Part shown: positions 60,949 to 64,000 of the stretch, piece by piece | Numbering within the stretch: the first letter of the stretch is position 1 | Layout of the letters: each line of letters opens with the position of its first letter | DNA from: an uncultured Muribaculum sp. | GTDB lineage: Bacteria; Bacteroidota; Bacteroidia; Bacteroidales; Muribaculaceae | Direction of reading: 5' to 3' | Assembly: GCA_910578785.1 (NCBI GenBank) | Contig: CAJTSJ010000002.1 | Span: 69,753 to 133,752 of the forward strand | DNA: 64,000 nucleotides | Made by a program: the position numbers and the translations under genes | The notes under the pieces: generated by a model | The model's database searches: none | Told to the model about the DNA's origin: nothing | Seen by the model: the letters and a program-made list of their open reading frames with translations, nothing else

Positions 60949-62122
60949 CCACGCAATCGATGAGCGTGTCGAGAGCTTCGCGGATGACCGAACGCGGCGA
61001 TCCGAGGTTCAGCCTCATGAATCCCTCGCCCTCGTCGCCGAACATGGCGCCGTCGTTCAGGGCAAGATGCGCACGGTCGACAAACAGGTTGATAAGCTCC
61101 TGGTGGGTCAGTCCAAGCCCGCGGCAGTCGAGCCAGGCAAGGAACGAGGCGTTGGACTTGATCATCTTTATGGCGGGCAGACGCTCGGCCAGAATCCGCT
61201 CCACCATGTCAAAGGAACCTTCGATATATGCAAGAGCCTCGTCAAGCCAGTCTTCGCCATGGCGGTAGGCCACCTCGGTGCCCAACGTGGCCACGAACGT
61301 GGGTGCGCTGAACTCGTTGACCTCAAGCCACTCGAAGAAGGGCTTGCGCAAATCGGGATTCTTGACCACGCACCATGAGCTTACAAGGCCGGCGATGTTG
61401 AACGTCTTAGAAGGTGCACCGAACGTGACGGCCACAGCAGCCGCATCGTCGGAAACCGAAGCAAACGGGATGTGGCGTTCGCCGCGGAGCATCAGGTCGC
61501 CGTGAATCTCGTCGCTCACCACCACCACGCCGTATCTGCGGGCAAGCGAAGCCACCCTGCGCAGCGACTCGGCATCCCACTGCAGTCCGGCAGGATTGTG
61601 GGGATTGCACAGAATCATCATCTTCGGGCGCTCGTCGCGGAACTTTGCCTCAAGGTCATCGAAATCCATCCTGTAAGTGCACGATTGACCGTCAAGCACC
61701 AAAGGATTCCTGACCACGCGGCGCTTGTTGCCGTCGATGAGCCTCTGGAACGGATGGTAGACAGGGGGCTGAATCAGTATGGCATCGCCGGGCGAGGTAA
61801 AATGATTGATGGCGTATCCGATGGCTCTGACCACTCCGGGTATATACGATATCTCCTCACGGGCGACCTTCCATCCGTGCCTGCGGTCAAGCCACGAGAT
61901 AATTGACTCCCAATAGCTGGCCGGAACAGTGGCATAACCGTAGATCGGATGTTTCATCCTATCCACAAGAGCGTCCTTGATGCTCGGCGAGACGGCGAAG
62001 TCCATGTCGGCTATCCATAAGGCCAGCAAGTCGTTGCGTCCGTAGAATTCGTCAAGCGCATCAACTTTCATTGCTCCTGAACCACGTCGGTCTATCAATT
62101 GGTCGAAATCGTATTTACCCAT
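60935..62122 (-). CDS. MalY/PatB family pyridoxal-phosphate C-S lyase
   Basis: 395 residues from the ATG at 62122 (MGKYDFDQ is the usual family start; an ATG 24 bases upstream is possible). LWIADMDFAVSPSIKDAL, LCNPHNPAG, VVVSDEIHGDLML and the PLP lysine Lys239 in GAPSKTFNIAGL are the signatures. Such enzymes cleave cystathionine or other cysteine S-conjugates to a thiol, pyruvate and ammonia. A minus-strand TATATTTG at 62184-62191 may start it. Confidence 0.92.
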   Translation of the reverse strand: MGKYDFDQLIDRRGSGAMKVDALDEFYGRNDLLALWIADMDFAVSPSIKDALVDRMKHPIYGYATVPASYWESIISWLDRRHGWKVAREEISYIPGVVRAIGYAINHFTSPGDAILIQPPVYHPFQRLIDGNKRRVVRNPLVLDGQSCTYRMDFDDLEAKFRDERPKMMILCNPHNPAGLQWDAESLRRVASLARRYGVVVVSDEIHGDLMLRGERHIPFASVSDDAAAVAVTFGAPSKTFNIAGLVSSWCVVKNPDLRKPFFEWLEVNEFSAPTFVATLGTEVAYRHGEDWLDEALAYIEGSFDMVERILAERLPAIKMIKSNASFLAWLDCRGLGLTHQELINLFVDRAHLALNDGAMFGDEGEGFMRLNLGSPRSVIREALDTLIDCVAKGR

Positions 62123-62183
62123 ATTCTGTATTTTTAAGGTTAACATCCATACCGCTACAAAGCCTCTTCACGGAATGTATATG

Positions 62184-62191
62184 CAAATATA
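62184..62191 (-). promoter_or_regulatory. -7 promoter element of the lyase gene
   Basis: On the minus strand TATATTTG, 62 bases before the ATG at 62122. No well-spaced TTG is seen. Confidence 0.45.
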
Positions 62192-62237
62192 GCTTTTTCA
62201 AATCAATAGACACGACACTCCATTCAAAAAAATATAT

Positions 62238-62245
62238 TACCTTTG
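62238..62245 (+). promoter_or_regulatory. -7 promoter element of the GTGD-repeat lipoprotein gene
   Basis: TACCTTTG fits TAnnTTTG and lies 84 bases before the start codon at 62329. Confidence 0.45.
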
Positions 62246-62328
62246 CCAATATTCACCGCATCCGGTGCAACTTTTTGGCCGGACAATGCATCCAATATAA
62301 ATAGAACCATCAAAACAACATAGTAATT

Positions 62329-63258
62329 ATGAAAAAACTAAACGCAATTCTCATCCTGTCCATTGCGATATTAATGGAAGGATGCACTTTCGCGCTGGCG
62401 TCATCAAAAGCCGACAAAATAACACCAAGCCGCAACTACATCAGCAAGGCCTTCGACATAAACGGCTTCACCGCAATAAGGTCCAACTCCATCATCGACG
62501 TGGAATATACACAGAGCACCGGCTACTCTAAAATCGAGGTGACAGCGCCGGAAAACCTCATGCAATACGTAAGCATCAGCAAATCAGGCTCGACGCTAAA
62601 CATCGACTGCGAGAAGTTTTCCACAAAAAACTTCTCCGGCAACTTCCACATCACCGCTAAAGTGACCGCACCGGCTGTCACCGGATTTACCTTGAACGGC
62701 ACCGGCGACATCAAGTTCATGAACGCCCTGAACACCAAAAACGACATAACCATCACATCGAACGGCACCGGCGACGTAGAAGGCCCGACCGTGATATGCT
62801 CCCGGCTTAGCGCCTCGTCGAACGGCACGGGCGACATCGACATCTCATCAGTCGAAAGCAAATATGCACACCTCAGCCTGGTAGGCACCGGCGACATCGA
62901 CATCATAAGCCTCCGTGCCAGCGATGCCAAAATCAGGCTTCAAGGCACCGGCGACATCGAACTCAAGACATTGTCGACGACCTCGCTGGACGCCTCCCTA
63001 TCCGGCACCGGCGACATCGACATCAACGGAGGCACCGCCGTCAATGCCTCATTAAATCTTACAGGCACCGGCGACATCAATGCTAAAAAACTGAAAGTGG
63101 AGAACGCCACGGTAAACAACCACTCAGTAGGAGACGTTGAATGTTTTGCAACCGAGTCGCTGACCATATACAACAGCGGCATAGGGTCTGTAGAATATAA
63201 GGGCAGCCCGCGCAAACTGGACATAGTAAACGGGAAAGGAATAAAAAGAATCAAATAA
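62329..63258 (+). CDS. GIN-domain (DUF2807-like) lipoprotein with seven GTGD repeats
   Basis: 309 residues with a lipoprotein signal (LMEGC, Cys19). FDINGFTAIRSNSIIDVEYTQS and SKIEVTAPENLMQYVSISKSGSTLNI are the head-GIN start seen in many Bacteroidetes proteins. From about residue 123 the chain is a beta-helix-like ladder: seven copies of GTGD[I/V] at about 20-residue spacing, then two decayed copies (HSVGDVE, SGIGSVE). Function is unknown; such domains are thought to be surface or periplasmic binding modules. Its stop shares a base with the start of upp. Confidence 0.85.
   Translation: MKKLNAILILSIAILMEGCTFALASSKADKITPSRNYISKAFDINGFTAIRSNSIIDVEYTQSTGYSKIEVTAPENLMQYVSISKSGSTLNIDCEKFSTKNFSGNFHITAKVTAPAVTGFTLNGTGDIKFMNALNTKNDITITSNGTGDVEGPTVICSRLSASSNGTGDIDISSVESKYAHLSLVGTGDIDIISLRASDAKIRLQGTGDIELKTLSTTSLDASLSGTGDIDINGGTAVNASLNLTGTGDINAKKLKVENATVNNHSVGDVECFATESLTIYNSGIGSVEYKGSPRKLDIVNGKGIKRIK
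62692..63087 (+). repeat. Tandem coding repeat with core GGCACCGGCGACATCGA
   Basis: The DNA behind the GTGD ladder is itself repetitive: ACCGGCGACATC or a close variant occurs seven times, about 60 bases apart. This makes the stretch prone to gain or loss of units by slippage or recombination. Confidence 0.8.
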
Positions 63259-63911
63259 TGAAGATAATCAATTTCGACGAGACTCCGTCAGTAATAAGCC
63301 AGTACATGATGGAACTGCGCAATGTCGACATACAGAACGACATGCTGCGTTTCCGTCGCAATCTTGAGCGCATCGGCGAGCTCATGGCCTACGAAATCAG
63401 CCGGACGCTGGACTACAAGAAGATGGAAATCACAACGCCGCTGGCCAAGGCCGAATGCGACGTGATAGCAGACAATGTGGTTCTGGCAACGATATTCCGC
63501 GCCGGAGTGCCCTTCCACGCCGGGTTCCTCAACATCCTCGACCAGGCTCAGAATGCATTCGTGTCGGCCTACAGGAAGTATCGTGAAAAGGAGAACTTCG
63601 ACGTGTTCATCGAATACATCGCATCGCCGCGACTCGACGGCAAGACCCTCGTCATAGTCGACCCCATGCTTGCCACGGGCACTTCGATGGAACTGTGCTA
63701 CAAGGCGCTTCTGACCAAAGGCACTCCAGACAAGATACACATAGCGTCGGTCATAGCCTCCAAACAAGCCATAGACTACGTGAAGAAAGCGTTCCCGGCC
63801 GACAAGACCACGGTCTGGGTCGGAGCCATAGACCCTGTGATAAACGGCCACAGCTATATCGTGCCCGGCCTGGGCGACGCAGGCGACCTCGCCTACGGAA
63901 TCAAGGAGTAG
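63258..63911 (+). CDS. upp: Uracil phosphoribosyltransferase
   Basis: 217 residues; salvages uracil with PRPP to UMP. RRNLERIGELMAYEISRTLDY, TIFRAGVPFHAGFLNIL and the PRPP loop VIVDPMLATGTSMEL are the family signatures, and GLGDAGDLAYG at the C-terminus is the uracil-binding segment. Its ATG shares one base with the stop of the lipoprotein gene (TAATG), an odd partner for a nucleotide salvage enzyme. Confidence 0.95.
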   Translation: MKIINFDETPSVISQYMMELRNVDIQNDMLRFRRNLERIGELMAYEISRTLDYKKMEITTPLAKAECDVIADNVVLATIFRAGVPFHAGFLNILDQAQNAFVSAYRKYREKENFDVFIEYIASPRLDGKTLVIVDPMLATGTSMELCYKALLTKGTPDKIHIASVIASKQAIDYVKKAFPADKTTVWVGAIDPVINGHSYIVPGLGDAGDLAYGIKE

Positions 63912-64000
63912 TGTTTTAAGAGCTTGTTTAATAATAAATGTTTCCGCCAGGGTCGTATAGCTTGAGACGATTTTCGACATGTGACGAAGGAGTGTACTTT
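63912..64000. other. Non-coding end of the window
   Basis: 89 bases after upp with no gene start. It carries AGAGCTTGTTTAA (63919-63931), also found just after the GH97 gene (45036-45048). No terminator hairpin is obvious before the edge. Confidence 0.4.

Noticed and set aside
62692..63087. CRISPR-like array
   Set aside because: The regular repeats are in frame, encode the GTGD ladder, and the units between them are coding and not spacer-like.
1..64000. tRNA, rRNA, CRISPR array, transposase, integrase or toxin-antitoxin genes
   Set aside because: I looked for characteristic sequences on both strands and saw none; small tRNA-like structures could still be missed by eye.

Overview
The window is bacterial chromosome from the order Bacteroidales, most likely a gut Muribaculaceae-like species. 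The evidence: many promoters of the Bacteroidetes form TTG-N20/21-TAnnTTTG; a one-protein hybrid two-component sensor/regulator; many exported glycoside hydrolases (GH43, GH51, GH31, GH97, GH3); and housekeeping groups with typical Bacteroidetes order (dapB-lepB-wbqC-like, lysS-gpsA-pgi, and the ferredoxin-dependent 2-oxoacid oxidoreductase operon). Genus assignment is inference. I found no rRNA, tRNA, CRISPR array, integrase or transposase gene.

Layout. 1-9562: an arabinan-use locus, with a divergent hybrid sensor/regulator (cut by the left edge), then a GH43 endo-arabinanase-like lipoprotein and two GH51 arabinofuranosidases, but no SusC/SusD pair. 9576-14037: a YeiH-type transporter, a radical-SAM/DNA-metabolism pair with overlapping genes, and an M16 peptidase. 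14284-14423: a structured intergenic repeat. 14438-21863: a giant alpha-2-macroglobulin-like protein and an operon of ECF sigma factor, anti-sigma-like membrane protein and Spy-like protein. 22019-26091: a ZIP metal transporter, then a lone TonB-dependent receptor with a lipoprotein of unknown family. 26438-26554: second copy of the structured repeat, at the 3' end of a 689-residue GH43-like protein.

28865-32909 is the most unusual stretch: an apparently complete phage-type terminase large subunit behind a 719-residue protein of unknown family, with no capsid, portal, integrase or lysis gene around it. 33130-37827: a four-gene 2-oxoacid:ferredoxin oxidoreductase operon, a DJ-1 family gene and ilvE. 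37891-38969: an HD-domain protein and a GNAT acetyltransferase that overlap tail to tail. 39065-45032: a GH43-GH31-GH97 operon whose leader holds a long hairpin terminator and a small upstream ORF. 45079-46725: metK behind what I read as a SAM-II riboswitch with a downstream terminator. 46874-57325: housekeeping genes (SurA/PpiD-like chaperone, dapB, lepB, WbqC-like, glycerate kinase, lysS, gpsA, pgi). 57422-59656: GH3 beta-glucosidase. 59800-60948: a promoter with a possible small structured RNA and a pair of small unknown genes. 60935-63911: a MalY/PatB-like lyase, a GTGD-repeat lipoprotein with GIN-type sequence, and upp.

Candidate new biology: (i) the orphan terminase cassette and the unknown small pair at 60111-60948; (ii) leader terminators placed between a good promoter and the gene at 39100-39171 and 14124-14155; (iii) a two-core repeat whose central hairpin keeps its structure while its bases change; (iv) the TonB receptor/lipoprotein pair. 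All family calls come from reading the translated sequence; no database was searched.
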